A DNA stretch of 64,000 nt from a virus. The stretch covers positions 1-64,000 of IMG/VR virus record IMGVR_UViG_3300030328_001039, one strand, 5' to 3'. How positions within the stretch are numbered: position 1 is the first letter of the stretch; each line of letters opens with the position of its first letter. The notes beneath the pieces are model-generated. The model had not been told where the DNA came from. It did not search any database and saw nothing but the letters and a program-made list of their open reading frames with translations. This document shows positions 32,586-47,500 of this stretch, piece by piece. The position numbers and the translations under genes were made by a program.

Positions 32586-35500
32586 CACGCATCACCACTG
32601 TGGTCTGATGTGTTGAACGATACATCTTCTTTATGCCCTTTACTATGCAGCGATTGACTGAACCTTGATTTAACAGTGTAGTCCTTACCTTGTCCTGTTC
32701 TTCTAGGAGCATCGCTCTTGAAATGCTGTAGGGTATTTTCACTTATGACAAGTCTAGTAACGCTACTCTTTAATGTCGTTTTGTCAAAGCCAGTAACCCC
32801 CGTACCCGGCAACTTCGGGCCTTTTGACACCGGCAGAGTGTCACTGCTAGACTCAACTAAGTACACTGGTTGGTACGGGGCTGATGTGTTAGGGTTAGTA
32901 GCACGCATGTATGACCCACTGCTCGCTCTACCGCTTGGTGTTGAGTAGGTAAACAACCCATACTTACCACCAGCAGTGGCGGTAAATGCAGTGCTACCAT
33001 TTTGTTTACTGCCGCTGTGTAGAGCCAATGCTGGTCTAAATACTGCTATGTGTTGATTGTCAAGTAATCGAATAGGTCTGAGCATAAACTGCACAGCATC
33101 ATCAGTCATGTTTGTTGGGTTTGCTATCGAACTTGTTGTTTGGTATGGATTGCTTGTTTTATTACCACTCATACCGCTGCGCCCCCATCCTGTATCATCG
33201 AATGGACTGGCGAAACTACGAGCCTCCAAGATGTAAGTTCCACCCATTGATTTGAAGTTAGAAGTATGACTAAATCTCATTACACCACCATGAGGTTGAG
33301 CAGCAAACGATAGCGTAGTCAAGTCATAGTGACCCAGCGTTTGAGAGCCTGACTGCATACCACCCTGTAGCACAACTCTTTGTCCTACACCTCTGTTAGT
33401 GTGTAGGCTATGTGCCTCTGAGTTAATGGCTACCATGTTGCTATTACTGCCAGTCAAAGATTCTATTGTATCACCGTCTATACCAATTCTTGGAGAAGAG
33501 CGAGAAATAGCATCTTTGTGTACTGATGTACCACTGATTGATTCTACCTTGTCGCTCACTGTTGCTTCAGGTTTTAACAAACCATCCTCGTCTACCTCTA
33601 GTCTACTACTGATACCTCTTACAATTTCACTTGCTTGCAGTACATCGTTTCTTGGGCGAATTAGACCTTCACCAAATGTAGGTTCTGCTGTGTTACCTGA
33701 TAATACTATACCTGAGTTTTCGTAGACAGCACTGAGTTCTACCAATCTATCTTCGTTAAACTGAGTTGGGAATCGCACACCACGACCATTACCCATATCT
33801 CCTACTCGCATAGCGTTTGTAGGAGCAAATACATCGACTAAGGTAGTGTCTGTATTATTGTTACCAGTGTTCTTTCTACCACCGAATCTAGGAATAGTGA
33901 CTGTAGGTGATGACAATACATTACCGTTAGTGAAATTGACAATACCCTTCAAGTCAAAGATAGGCTTACCGTTATTCCAAACTCGCTCAAATGGTGTACG
34001 ACCATTGGCTCTATCATATTCGTATGCGTCTCCAGCATCCCAAGATGGGTTAATACCGAAACTACGAACTGGGAATCTTCGTACATCTTCACCACGAGTA
34101 TTGCCCCACCAATCAATCAGATAATACGATACGGCATCTTTGTAATACAACTTCCCCATACCAGCGGAATCGCCCCACCAATCTCTTAGTACAGTGCTCG
34201 CATTTCTTATGGTACGAATAGCACAACCAAATCCTCTTGTCATTCTACGCCCCTCGCTGTAACGAACTTGCCATTCGTACTTGTCAGCGTTCAACATACC
34301 CGCTGCTGTAGTGCTACGCTCGATAATACCAACATAGGTTGTTGGTAAGTTAGTATTGCTTTGTGTTGTATCTCCACCAGCGTAAAGCCACCCGTTGCTT
34401 GTTATGGCTTCGTATTCTACCAGTGGCCCTGCTTTGTAGCCTACTGCAAAGTTACTTGCTCCTGAGTGAGTGGCTTGCTCTTGGTATGCACGCATACCAT
34501 AATGACCCCATTGAGGTCTATTCCAAGCCTGTCTTAACCCAAAGCGATAACCAAACGGATAGGTACGAAGAGTGCTTAACGAACCAATGCTTACACCGCT
34601 AGAAACCGCATAAGTACCAGCATCGTCATCATCCTCCCAATGTGTACCGGCAGCATGTGCATAACTTTGCGGTAAATGCCATGCTGCTGCTGACATAGCG
34701 TAGCCATCCAATCGACTAACTAATGCTCCACCACGACTACCGCAAGGCCAAAAGTTCGTCAGCATAGCAGTTGGCCCGCCTTGAGATGAAATACCAGTCA
34801 TACTGTGTATGTTTGCAGCGGTATCAATTGACCCATCGCCGCCTACATACACAGTATCTCCAGTTACCAAGTTACTGCTTTCAAATATCTTGGTGTAAAG
34901 TGTAATGTTAGCACTACTAACAGTGTTTACTCTACCAAGAACTCTACCCTTTGCGAATAGCACATCATTTGAAGATACACCACTAACAGTTGTGGTCATT
35001 GTTATCACTGTAACAGTAGTGGTAGTAATAGTATGAACAGTTCCAGCGAGTGGTTGAGGGGGCTTTGGTGTTTTCATTTGTAGAGAGAATGGGCCATGAC
35101 TTGCGGTGTAATTAACATCCTGATAGTGTATTGTCTCAAAATGCTGTGGCATACTGTTGTATGCTGCATTGTTTACTGCTCTATCCGTTGTGTGATTTAC
35201 ACCGTTTGTAATCCATGTTCTACTTGCATCGGAATAGAAAGTATGAGGGCGACCCAAATTAGGACTCCAAGCACATAGGTATGCATCGGTTAGGAAAAGA
35301 CTGTTTGTATCTCTTGTACCACTTAGTAACTGTCCTAGATTCTTTGTCATTACACTTTCACTATCTATCTTGAGAATATCATTAACAGATTTTGTAGAGT
35401 ACGGTTTGCTTAATGTCAGTTTAGTACCACTCGTTAATGTAACACCTGTAGGTAGATGGAATATATCAGGCTCATTCATAGTACCTGAACTGTGTGTTGT

Positions 35501-38500
35501 ACCTTGCCTTCTTGTGTAAGTAAATGATACAGTTTCTCCCGTATCAGGGTCAATATACTGTAATTTTTGACCATAATACGGTATCTCAGGGAATAGTGAA
35601 CAGTCATCAACTTGTATAGTAGTAGAAGAACTATGATTTCCTACTACTTTACAAGTAGGAGTAAGACTGACATTCTCCATTATCTTTGAGTAAATATCAG
35701 GGTATATGCTAGGATAACCAGCCAGTGTCAATTGAGCACCTATTGCTCCATAACTCGCACGACAGAACTGATAGTAATTGTCGATACGATACAAGGCGAG
35801 ATGCCTGAAACCAACAGCAGATGCATCAGATGGAGTGCCTTGGTGCATGATACTCCACCACGGAATGTTAGTTGTAAATCCGGGTGTAGCGTCTTTGAAA
35901 GAAACTTCAGATGTAGTAGGGTGATATGGGTGACCTCTACGAGTAAAGTGAGGACTTTCGCTACCTTGAACTCCAAGTGGATTATAAAGCAGCATCGGAG
36001 GGATGTTGGTAAACTGGCTACCGTGGTCAGGGTCGTGGTCTAGTATGACCTCATTCAAGAATATCTCACAGCCTCTTACATCAGCCAATGTAGCCTCGGA
36101 CAATATTAGTGTCACACCACCAATATTAGCAGAGTTAGTTAGTGTGGCGTGTCGCTCTTCATCGTACTTTATTCCTATTACAAGAGCAACTTGCTGACTT
36201 GTGAGACTCGATAATTCTGTACCAGCAGTTGGTAAGCCTGTAGAGTCAGCATTGTTACGATGGAATCCTGTGATTTGTTGTGAGCGCAAGTTTGGTTGGA
36301 TGACAATTTGATACGCCCCAACTTCAGCAGGGTCAGGGAAATGATTGGCTTGAGTATAATTACCCCCAGCCTCAAGCACAATAGAGTGTCCTCCGGCCTT
36401 ATTCATATCTCCAGCAGTGCCTTTTGATGCTAGTATACCGTAACCGTCATACTTGATTTTTGTCTCAAACATTAGGGTAAATGCACCACCGTGAATGTCA
36501 CTCGGCCCTGATGGGTTGGTAGTAAGTGAACCTACTCTTAATGCTGGGTTAAGAGGGAATATTCTCTCTTCAACTGCTGTGGGTATTGATGTTTGATTAT
36601 TTGTTGTACCATCTATTTCAACTAAGTTTTCAGCCAATGAAGTGTAATCTTCGTCACCTAGAGCAGCAAGCCTATCTGAGTTTGCCTTGTCATACAAACC
36701 TGCATACGAAGGATGCGCCCAATGACCCGGCATCATAGGCATAGTAGCATTGACGAAGTGATGACCCATACGAGGAATAGGCATTGGAGTTAGTTGTGGT
36801 TTGCTGTATCTTGAATGAATAGTGGTTTGAGAGTCACCATCAAAGTATAGAGTGTGAGCCATGTCGGGACTGTTACCACTTACTTCTGCGTGGTCACGCA
36901 ATCTTCTTGCTGCGAATATACGAGTGCTACCCGCTGGGATATAGTAAGAAGGAGTAATCGTCAATGTTGTTGTAGCAGGTGGGTTATCAGCAAGGAATTG
37001 GTCAAAGTCAATATCTCCTACCACGCCTTTGAACAAATTAACCTCACCACCAGTTCCGATAGAAGTATACGACACAACAACACTTTCACCCGCTGGATTT
37101 GCGATGCGAAGGAATCTACGGTCACCAGCCACCTCTTTTGTTCCAAATCCAGCATCGAATATAGAAGGAGTAATAGTAGCACTAGCAGTTAGAATAGGAC
37201 TGGCGAAACTACTGACCGTCAAATCTTGATTTACCACACCAGCAGCATGAGTGTAAGTTACTGGGAACTTTTCAGTGTGGCTGTGACCCATCTTAGTGAT
37301 GTGGAAATACAGTGCTCTGTCTTGCTGCTCGTAAGAACTGCGTAGTGAGTTATTGCGTGTCGCCTCTACCCATCCATCACGAGTAGACTCAGGGAAGTTT
37401 TCTCCTTGCGATATGTGTTCCCATCCTACTTCGTTCATAGTTGGCCCTTTTCTCGGCGCCTTCACTACATTGTCAAACAAATGACCAATATGAGAAGCAC
37501 CCAAATCAGGATGAATCATACCACCGTCACCAACGGTTTCAGTTTGGTACGCTTGGATTGGGTCAAAGCCACTACGGACAAGGATATTTCCGGGTATAGA
37601 TTCAGGGTCGGGTAACTGAATCTCAAAGTTAGGAGCGATACCGCTGTTGGCTGGAACTGGCTGTAAACCACTTGCTAGTCTAGTCGATGTTGGTTTATAC
37701 GCTCTGATAATAATACCTAAAGGAGAGCCGCCTTCTAGTGTGTGTACCTGTCCTGTATCATCAACAACGGTAATATCTTCAAATTGTATTTCTTCATTTG
37801 GTATCTCAAGTATACCACCAAGAGCAATAGGGTGCTCTTTTGCTAATGTAGGGTGTGCTATCTCTTGTGCCTGTAGAACTGGCATCATGGCTGAGTTTGT
37901 TGTCTCAAAAGAAAATCGAATGTTACCATACAACTTCTCTCCCATTTGATGAGCAGTTCCGGCAGCATCACCTACTACTGCATTTTTAACACGAGTAATC
38001 CACGGAACTGCTCCTAAACCACGAGCATTTGATGCTGGCATAGTAACTGTACCACCATCCATTCGTTTCCACACAATATGTTCTGTGCTGAAGTTTTTGT
38101 GAGGTGTGCGTTTAAGCACATCGTAAGCGTTTACATCACCAGCCCAAAATACTTCAGATTGATTAGTACCTACATTATGAACCATGTTAGCAGAAGGATT
38201 TGTATTCGCTGTAATAAAATCAGTAGCAAGATTTCTTTCCGCTATATCTCCTTCGTGATTTATAATACCTACATTTTTGTCAATATCGAAGAATAAATCG
38301 CCTGTTTCAGCAAAGCAAGGCTCTGCGTTTGACAATGAAGTATCAGCAGATATACTACCATGTAGGTAGAACTGAGCATCGAAAGGTGCGTTATCCAAAG
38401 CACTTGTTGCTGTATAATCAGCAATTGTAGGCGGTGCTGTGGCATCAACAATCAAAGCCTCAACATTTGGCCCAGCGTTTGCTGGAGCGATAAATCTGTC

Positions 38501-41500
38501 AGCGTTATGGAATCTCTCATCCCATTGAGTAGTACCACCGGCCAAAAGATAATCACCAGTAGCAGTGTATGAATCTCTATCTTTCCTCGCTACTAAACTA
38601 AGTTCACCCTCATGTGCTACTACTAACAACGCACGAGCGTAAGTACCTTGAGGGTGAACCAACTCTTTCTGTAACTCAGGCATAGTTCGCATCACTGGTG
38701 GGTTGTTGAACTGAGCACCGTCAGCCCAGCCTACGACATATGAGCCGAATGCCACTGGGTCATCTACAGAGAAACTTACTTGGTCTGCTTCTGTATCACC
38801 GTCACTTGGGAAATTGTCAAGACTGCGACCCGGTATATCGGTAGGAGGCATACTTTCAGGCGAGTTAGGTAGAGGAGTGGTATGTGGTAAATGTCCTAGT
38901 ATAGTCGCACAAGATGATGCGCCACCATATGGTGAGAACCCAAGCATAGAATGCCAAGCACCTAGACCAGCAGAATAACCACCGTCTACTGGTAAAGTGT
39001 TGAGATAAGAGTACCTTTCACCATGCCACCCAACAGCACCAACTGGTTTTGTTCTATCTATTGCATCAACGATACCGCTAAAGTGAACTGCTCCTATTCC
39101 TTTCTGAAGGTATCTTTCAAAGTCAGCAGAGTTGTCTACACCAAGAGTTGAACTCTTTGACCATATCCATATTTTTGTACCAGTAGTAGGGGCAGGGTGA
39201 GGTAGACTTACTCCTCCTACATTTGAACCATTTTGAGTATTAAACGGGGTAGTGGTGTTAGCATAAATACGCCAAGCCTCACCATCTTCAAACGCTTTCA
39301 AACCTGTGATTTTATTGTTAGATAAAAAGAATCTACAGAATAAATCGCTACCGTTTCTATAGGTAGCACGACTGTGATAACAAGCCCATGCTGCCGTTTT
39401 TACACTAGACGATACAACACCGCCATAATCAGTATCTGCTTCAGTACGCAACCAACCCGAAGTAGGTATACGATTAACAATAGATTGAGTAGCAGTATCA
39501 CTAGCATTGGTATAACCCGTTATTTGTAAATCAATGAAACAGTCACCTGCTTTGAGATTTGATGCTAATGATGCCGTATTACCCAGTGTGTTGTGTGTAT
39601 GCGTAATGGTTACACCGCTGTTTGATGCATTAGGGTTAGGAGATACAGTAATACTAGAACCAGTAAAACTGACAACAACGGTGTTGGCTTGTAACCCAGT
39701 ACCAGTTACAGTTTGCCCCGCTTGCATATTAGGAGGGAATGTACCAGTTACAGGAATTAATGGGTCATTGTTAGTGATATTTCCAGTAAATGTAGATGTA
39801 GTCAAAATACTTCTAGTCATAGCCTGTCCGCTAACTACATTGTTTGAATAACCTAATCCCGCAACCTGAGCATGTGGGGTCACACCACCCGCCCCTCCGC
39901 CGTAAACACTTGATGGTATAGCGGTAGACTCAGCCGCAATCCAACCATAGCGGTCTTGTTTAGTAGAGTTACCCATAGATGGCATGAATGTTCCACCTAT
40001 TGCCTTCAAAGCACCTTTACCGGGGAATGTATTGATTGCTCCTCCGAGTAAACATGCTAACTCTTCTCCATTTTGACAACGGGTAGCATCTACTACAATG
40101 TATTCGTGGTCTACATCACCTTGGACTAATGTTTCCGCTGCAAAAGCAGGTGAACCTGAGTTGTCATTTGAGTAAAGCATCCTTGTAGCCAAAGTCCCTG
40201 CTACTCTAAACGCAGTTTTGTTAATTTGAGTTGTAGTGGTTTGGGCTGGAACTCTAGCGTCATCTGCTTCTCTTGGTGGATTCATGGTAATTTGATTATC
40301 CATCCACGAGCCACCGGGATGGTTACCATTATCCATATGCCAACACAAATCAGCATTTTTAACCATACCATGACCATAAAACATAGCGTGTCTACTTGGT
40401 TGAGCCACAGAGTATGCTCGTGCAACATTATCGGTAAAGTTACCAAAACTGTTGTAATGCTTAAACGCAGCAGCGGTAAATGAACTACCATAGTTTCTAC
40501 CACTTTCGGGTCGCTCCCTCAAAAATACAGTATCAGGAATACCAAGTGATGATTCCCAATTAAACACTTGGCGGTAGTGGTAACTGTGCTTGAGTAATTG
40601 AGTAGCAGCACGCTCAGGCATATAATCGCCATCTGAATTATGAATGTGATTTGGTAAGAAGGCACGACCACCAACCCCGCTTGACATATTTGGTACTTTT
40701 GACCAGCCATTACCAGTGCTAATAGCCGAACCGGGGTGTGGCTCAAAAGTATTATTTGGAGTGGCAGACTCTTGTGTTAATGGGAATGCTTGACCCGGCC
40801 CAAATATAATGAAAGTTGTTTTATTTTCTGTTCCATCTCTATGGTCTTGATACCTCGCAGTCGGGTGTGCAAAGCGTAATACCATAGGAGAAGGAACTTG
40901 CATATGCACGCCAGCAGTATATGGAGCAGCATTGGGGTGAATGTTACTTGGGGTATGCGAGCCTCGTTTTAGGTCTTGAGAAAGAATACTATCTTTGTTG
41001 TAAACTGGTGGGTTAATACTACCACGATGTTGCTTTAACAACGCAGTTGCTGGGAAAAATGCCATGATAGCGTTACAGTCAATTGTAGAGAAAGATGAAA
41101 GAATCTCATTGGCATTTTGAATGCCCGATGAACCAGTCGGCCCATTTGCATACGGATGTGTATTATGCTCCGAATAGTCATTTTGAGTACCATCATTTAT
41201 GTCAATAGTAGCCCCACTAAACCCACCGCCAAAGAATAGAGGAACATAGTTATCAGGGCTATCACGAGCACCTGTAAAACGAATAATTGGTACAGAATGT
41301 ACGCTACCAAGAGAGCGTTTACCAGCAAACAAAAATGCCCTTCTAGTGTCATTGTATTTCTGTATAACAATAGTACCACTTGGATTCGATGAAGGCCAAT
41401 CCTCACTTCTCAAGTTCGCATCACTAATTGCCTTGAATGTACTTTCAGCAGCGGCTAATGTTGTTCCTCGGCTTTCAGCAATTGCTGTGTGTTTGTTGTA

Positions 41501-44500
41501 ACTTATTGGGGTTTGAGTACCAAAAGAGTCTACTCTTGTTAAGTCATTTGATGAACCATTGAAAACATGATTTACATTGGATTCTTCGCCCGATGGTTTA
41601 GCAAAATGCCACATAGCATTGTCACTATGTAGAGTTATAGCCGCACCTGCGTGGCCTATAGCACTCATCTTTAGCGTTGGATTGTCAAGATTTGGTAGAA
41701 TTAAGTCACCACTGGATTCAATGAAGTTCTCTCCTATCAAGTTTTTACGCCATGTGTTAGTATCAATTGGGTTGTTTTGTGAGTCTACTATATTTGGAGT
41801 GGGTGTGTTAGAGTTATGGCCTCTACCGCTTGTTGTAATTTGTAAAACACTTGATGGTATATACCCACAGTTTACGCTACGCCCACTATCTATCAAATCA
41901 TTAGTTACTGGTCTATCCCCAGTGCCTCCTATAGACACTCCTTCATCGTCAAGTTTCAAACTCTCAACTTCACCATATTCAATATGACTGGCTCTAATAC
42001 CTGTATCTTGGGATAGACTTGCTGTAAAGAAGTTAGATATGGGTTCAATGTCATTTTTCGTATTGTAAGCCTTAATTTTAATTGACTCTTCAGTGATACC
42101 CCACTCAGCAAATGTTCTACCGTCAGCGGCGTACATTTCTGTGCAATCAAAGAAATGCCCTTTTTGTTTGTTAGGGTTATCTAAGTTGATAGCAAAAGCA
42201 GTTACAGCAGCCATTAATTCATCTGTTATCAGTGTAGTCCAATTAGCAACTGGTGTGATAAGTGCTGATGTAGATTCAGTTGTTTCGCCTACAACATAAT
42301 CACCAGCCTCAAAGACCGGAGCACTGATAGTAGACGAAGAGTGATGTTTATGCCTTGAAACATATGTATCACCGACAACACCGTGGAAAACATGAGTGCC
42401 AGTTTTATCATTCCTTGTTCGATGAGTATAGGAGTACATATTACCCCAGTTACCGTTGATGGATTCTATTAGTGTGAATTGAGCGTTAGTACCTCCTATA
42501 CCACTTACGCTGATTGTATCTCCGTTAATGTAACCACCTTCACCAAGGGATGTAATAGTAACACTTGTGACTGCATTACTACCATTTGTATTGATACTCA
42601 AAGTCATTCCACTACCACTACCGCCTACTCCTATAGCATCTGCATTTGTTTGACCTGCTGTATAACCTGAACCACCAGCGGTTATAGTGGCTGCACCCAT
42701 GTGATTGAATGGGTCTGACAAATGTATGACACCATCTTCAGCAGGGAATCCCATATAGCCTAAAATATCGTGATGGTCACAAGCGTCATATGGAGCATAG
42801 GGGGTGACAGTAATTGTTTGATTCGCCACACTGTAAACTACATTTGCGTTGTAAGAAGCATTTGGAGCAGGTGCTCCTCTCCAATAGTTACCTCTCCAAC
42901 TTGCTAAATTAGCGTTATCAGGTATAGCAGGGAATCTACCAGTTGGGTCACTTATACCATGCATATGTTTTCCAATTGTAAAGCCGCCTTGAGAGCAGTC
43001 TTTGTGATTGAAATAGATAGCAATTTCATTATCCAAAGTTTTTGGTAAAGTTGTATTATCTAAAGCAAAATTGTCACCCATATTTTTGTAAATGTAACGC
43101 AGTCCGTGACTTACTCCTCTATGGTCTTGAAGGCGTAGCCCATAGAGATTGGTGTCTCCTATGTTTTCAGGGAATGTATCAGGTGTAGGTACATGACCTG
43201 TGTATGTAGAAGCCGGGTCTGTGTTACTTACTGTTGTTAGTAAGCCATAATCGTTAGCAAATCTATTATCTCCCTTTCTACCGAATCCCCACTTACCCGC
43301 ATCAGGAGCAAAGCCCGGAATACCAGCCGCTACAAGACCACCAAAGTTTATTCTTGCTACGGCATTAGTACCCACTCTCAATCCTTCAGTAAATGATGTG
43401 TTGAATCCTTCTACTTCAAGAGATTCAGTGTTGAGTGTATTATGGTTTTGACCGCTACCGCTATGCGCTGATACGGCACGCAATCTTGGTGTTGTAGTTT
43501 CATCGTGATTGTTAGAAAACTCCCCTTTTGGTGCTACTGCTTGCATTGATTCATCGGGTTGCGTATACTGTCGTAGAGAAGTAATAGGAGCAAAAGGTCT
43601 GCCGTGTTTATTTAGCGGCATCGGTGCTGGGTGCATATTTTCTCCACTTATTTCATCAGGCATACACCAAAATGTTCTGAATCTACCTCCGTGGCCTATC
43701 ATAAACTCAGGTCTGTAAGGTAATTGCCCCTTACTATTGTCGAGCCATACACAGAAATTACGGCCAGTAGCACCCGGTACAGTGCTGTGAATAATTATTG
43801 AAAATCCTTCTTCGCTACCATCTATATTTTTAACAACCCTACCAAGGTGAGCACGAATGTAACCCATGTGAGTTCCTTTATCGTGAGACTCAAACGCCTT
43901 GTCCTCATCCCACCATACAGCGGGGTCGTGAGTAGAACCAGTTGTAGCAAAGTCAGCCTCACCAGCAACTTTTACGGGATATTGTTTGTTGTTATTATCG
44001 CTGTGGGTGCGCCCTTTTTTAGCAGCAGCCTGATTTATCATACGAACTACTTCAGTCGCTGCTGCTTCGACATTAGTAATACCATCCTTAACGGCAACCT
44101 CTCCTAAATCAATAGTCATCCTTCTTGTGAAATCCATTTGAGTCCACTGAGGCAAGTGTTGTAGTCTTGTTTCATTCATGTTAGATAAATCAAGAGCCTC
44201 AGACCTAATGCCCTTTAATGCAAGGAATGCTGGGATTACACGAGTTCCATCCGGTGTATCGAAGAGAGTAGATGTTTCATCGTTAGTATTGTTAATGTTT
44301 AATGTAAAACTACCTTTGCCATCACCAGCCACAAAAGGCGGTGTTGCTGTAGGTAAGTCATTGACCCTTCTATCAGCGATAAAAATTGTATCTCCATCTT
44401 TGTATAGACTGTTACCATGCCTTCTTACTGTGGCTGTAGCCACTGCTCCACTTGATATTACAACATCTACAGTCATTCCTTTTCCTTTACCATCAGATGT

Positions 44501-47500
44501 TGTTCTTACATTAAAGAAAGTACCATTGTTGTAAGTAGACCCACCTGCTTTCAAAGTCAATGTTTTTCCTTTCTTTATTCGATGCTGCATTAAAGCCTTG
44601 ACTAAAATATCATTTGATGAAAATAATTTTCTTGTCTTTTTATGCTCTTTATTTGCATGGTATATTGTAACTGCTGCATTATTTGTTCTTGATGCAATAC
44701 TATCACCAAGAGCACGCTCTTTTGCTAATGGCCCACCAGTGTGGAAACCTGTATGTATGAAATGACCGTGGGCTTTACCATAAATCATACTCTGAGTCAT
44801 GGTAGTTAATGTGTTAATCAAAGATGTACCTGTGTGTGTGAATACTTTGAAAACAGCATTGTTATTTCCACCAGTGACTCTTATTTTTGATTCAAAGCCC
44901 CCACCACCGACTCTTGAAGTTAAATAGCCGCTACCGGGAGTATTAACAGCAATAGTAGTAATTTGACCGGATGTTGTAGTAATATCTACAGTTAATCCAG
45001 TACCTCCAGCGTTTATAGCAGTTGTAGCCACATTAGTAGTTGTACCTGATGGGTAACCAGTACCATTTTGTCTGTTAAATGATGATTGCCCTTGCACTGG
45101 TTCTATTCTTGAAACAATACCTTTTACTGGTTCTAGCATTTCACTTGCCATATTGTTAGCAATATTATGAGCATAAGCACTTTCCATAAAATTAGAATGC
45201 TGATACTCTCTGATGTATTTATTTTGAGAAGGATAACCATTAGCAACATCTACTTGGGTAATAAATGGATTTTGACTGCCACCATTGTACTTGATAGAAT
45301 AATAACTTAAATCAACTTCATCAGTTCCATCGGCTACATTCTGAGAAGTAGACAATCTTTCAAAGCCAATTTCAGCAGCCTTCGGAGATGTTTGAACTTG
45401 CATATGTATGTCTTGGAATGCTATGAACTCACGGTCATGCGCTACATCGTATAACAATACACGAGCGTGTCCTTCTGTTGCTAAGTACGGGTCAAGATAA
45501 GCAATTGTTGGTGGGTTACTAATACCAAGGTTAGTGTAATTTAACTCAATTGTTTTATTCACATGCTGAACAAAATTACGAGCAGTATCAATACAACTGT
45601 CTCCAATCAAGAAGTTTTCAAGTGGTATAGAATCACGAGGCTCAGCCGCCATTAAACCTAAACCACCGTTGAAGCCTTTCCAAACAAGTGCTTCATTTAG
45701 CACACCACGACTCTTAGCAAACATCCCTTGAACAGCATGGGGATTATTGTAAGTCATATTCATCCATATTGTATCTCCCCTACGCAAACCACCTTGGGCG
45801 TAAGGAAATAGCCAAGTTCTGTTTAGACAAGCCTCTTCATCATTTACCATCATTGAATGACAACCAGTTCTAAGGTAGACAAACTCTGTAGCAGAAAGAG
45901 CCGCTGCTCCTAACATAGCGGTTAGGCTGGTTTTGTTAGCAGTAGGTACTGCTGCTTTAAGATGAACTATCCCAGCAGTCTGAGGAATAGTAACTGGATT
46001 ACCCAAAATTATACTCTCATTTATGTAATCAACTTGTCCTAGTATTGTTACTTTAACTACTTCTCCATCCTTATGATGCTCAGCATAAAGCCAGTCCTCA
46101 TGTTGGACATTTAGATTAAAAGTGTTTGATTGAAGTATTTCGCTCTTTTGTATGCTTAGTGTAATTTGGTCATCACCACCAATTAACGCACTAATTTGCC
46201 AAGGTGCTGAATAATGAACTGGTCTACCAGTATGTGACATGTTTACTGTATTATCCAATAATGTGTTGTACTTGTCACTTGAAAAGAAAACATCATATCC
46301 ATATTTAGTAAGGGTGGCGACTTCTCCCTTCAAAGTGTCGTTGTCAAGATAAGATGGAATTGAATTGTTTTCCTTTGTCATTACTATAATACTTGAGAGT
46401 GTATCAAGAGAATCAGTAGGAGTTGTACCACTGGTAACCAGCGTGCTTTTGTTTTTGTTACCTTCTCCAAAGTAAACAAATGTATTAGTGCCAATTTCTA
46501 AACTATAGTGTGCTTGACCCATTTCCCATTTATAATCAGCGTTTATAGCATTAGGTTGCCTTTCAATATTCGGGAACTTATCTACATCTTCTTGACTCAT
46601 AATAAGATGAGCGAATCCAGTATAAACAGACCCGTTCATAATAGGCTCTACACTCAGAATAGTTCCCGCTGCACGCTTAGATTGAATCTTTGCTGCGTGA
46701 GGATTTGATAGTGGCCCTGCTTTGAACTCTACTGCACTTACATACTGGCGTAAACCATAGTCAATATTGCCGCCTTGTGTTTTTGCACTAGCAGCATCGT
46801 AGTAATATTCACTTCTATTTTCAAAGTCAGCAGCGGCATTAAGAGCATCACCTTTGAGTGGGACTAAGACTTCTGAATCGTATATATTCCCTATGAGTAA
46901 AGGTAAACCTACCACTGCTTCACCTACAAATGTTTCAGATACATACGAATCTTCTTTTACAATTTCTATGTAACCATCTGTTGCTGGGTTATTAGAATAT
47001 ATAGCCCATGCGCCTGATGGTAAAAATACTCTACGGTAGAGCAGTACATCATCTACATTGAAATATTTATCAGATGATGTGTCACCTGCTGGGTACATTT
47101 TAGGATTAGTCACATAGATTCGATAAGTAGAAGTAAGTATCTCAAAATTAGTAATGTTAGACTGATTATTTCTCTCATTACTAAGTATGCTCTTTGCGAA
47201 TGCTCCGTATGCACTTCTATCAGAAGGAGGCATATCTTGGTATCTACGACCAACTGGAGATGGATTCCATGTATGCGCTGTCATAGTAGGGTCAATATGT
47301 AGTTTCAAAGAGTTGTCAGGGCTTGGATAACTGTTACGGAATCTATCTACAAAGAATTGCCCTCTAAACAAAGGAATCTCTACTAGCGCACGAGTAGAAG
47401 CAAATTGAGTTCCAAGTTGATAGTCATGCGATATATTATCCATAGATTGGAACATTCTGTCATTTACAGTCGTACCATCTGACTGCAAGTTTTCGACAAA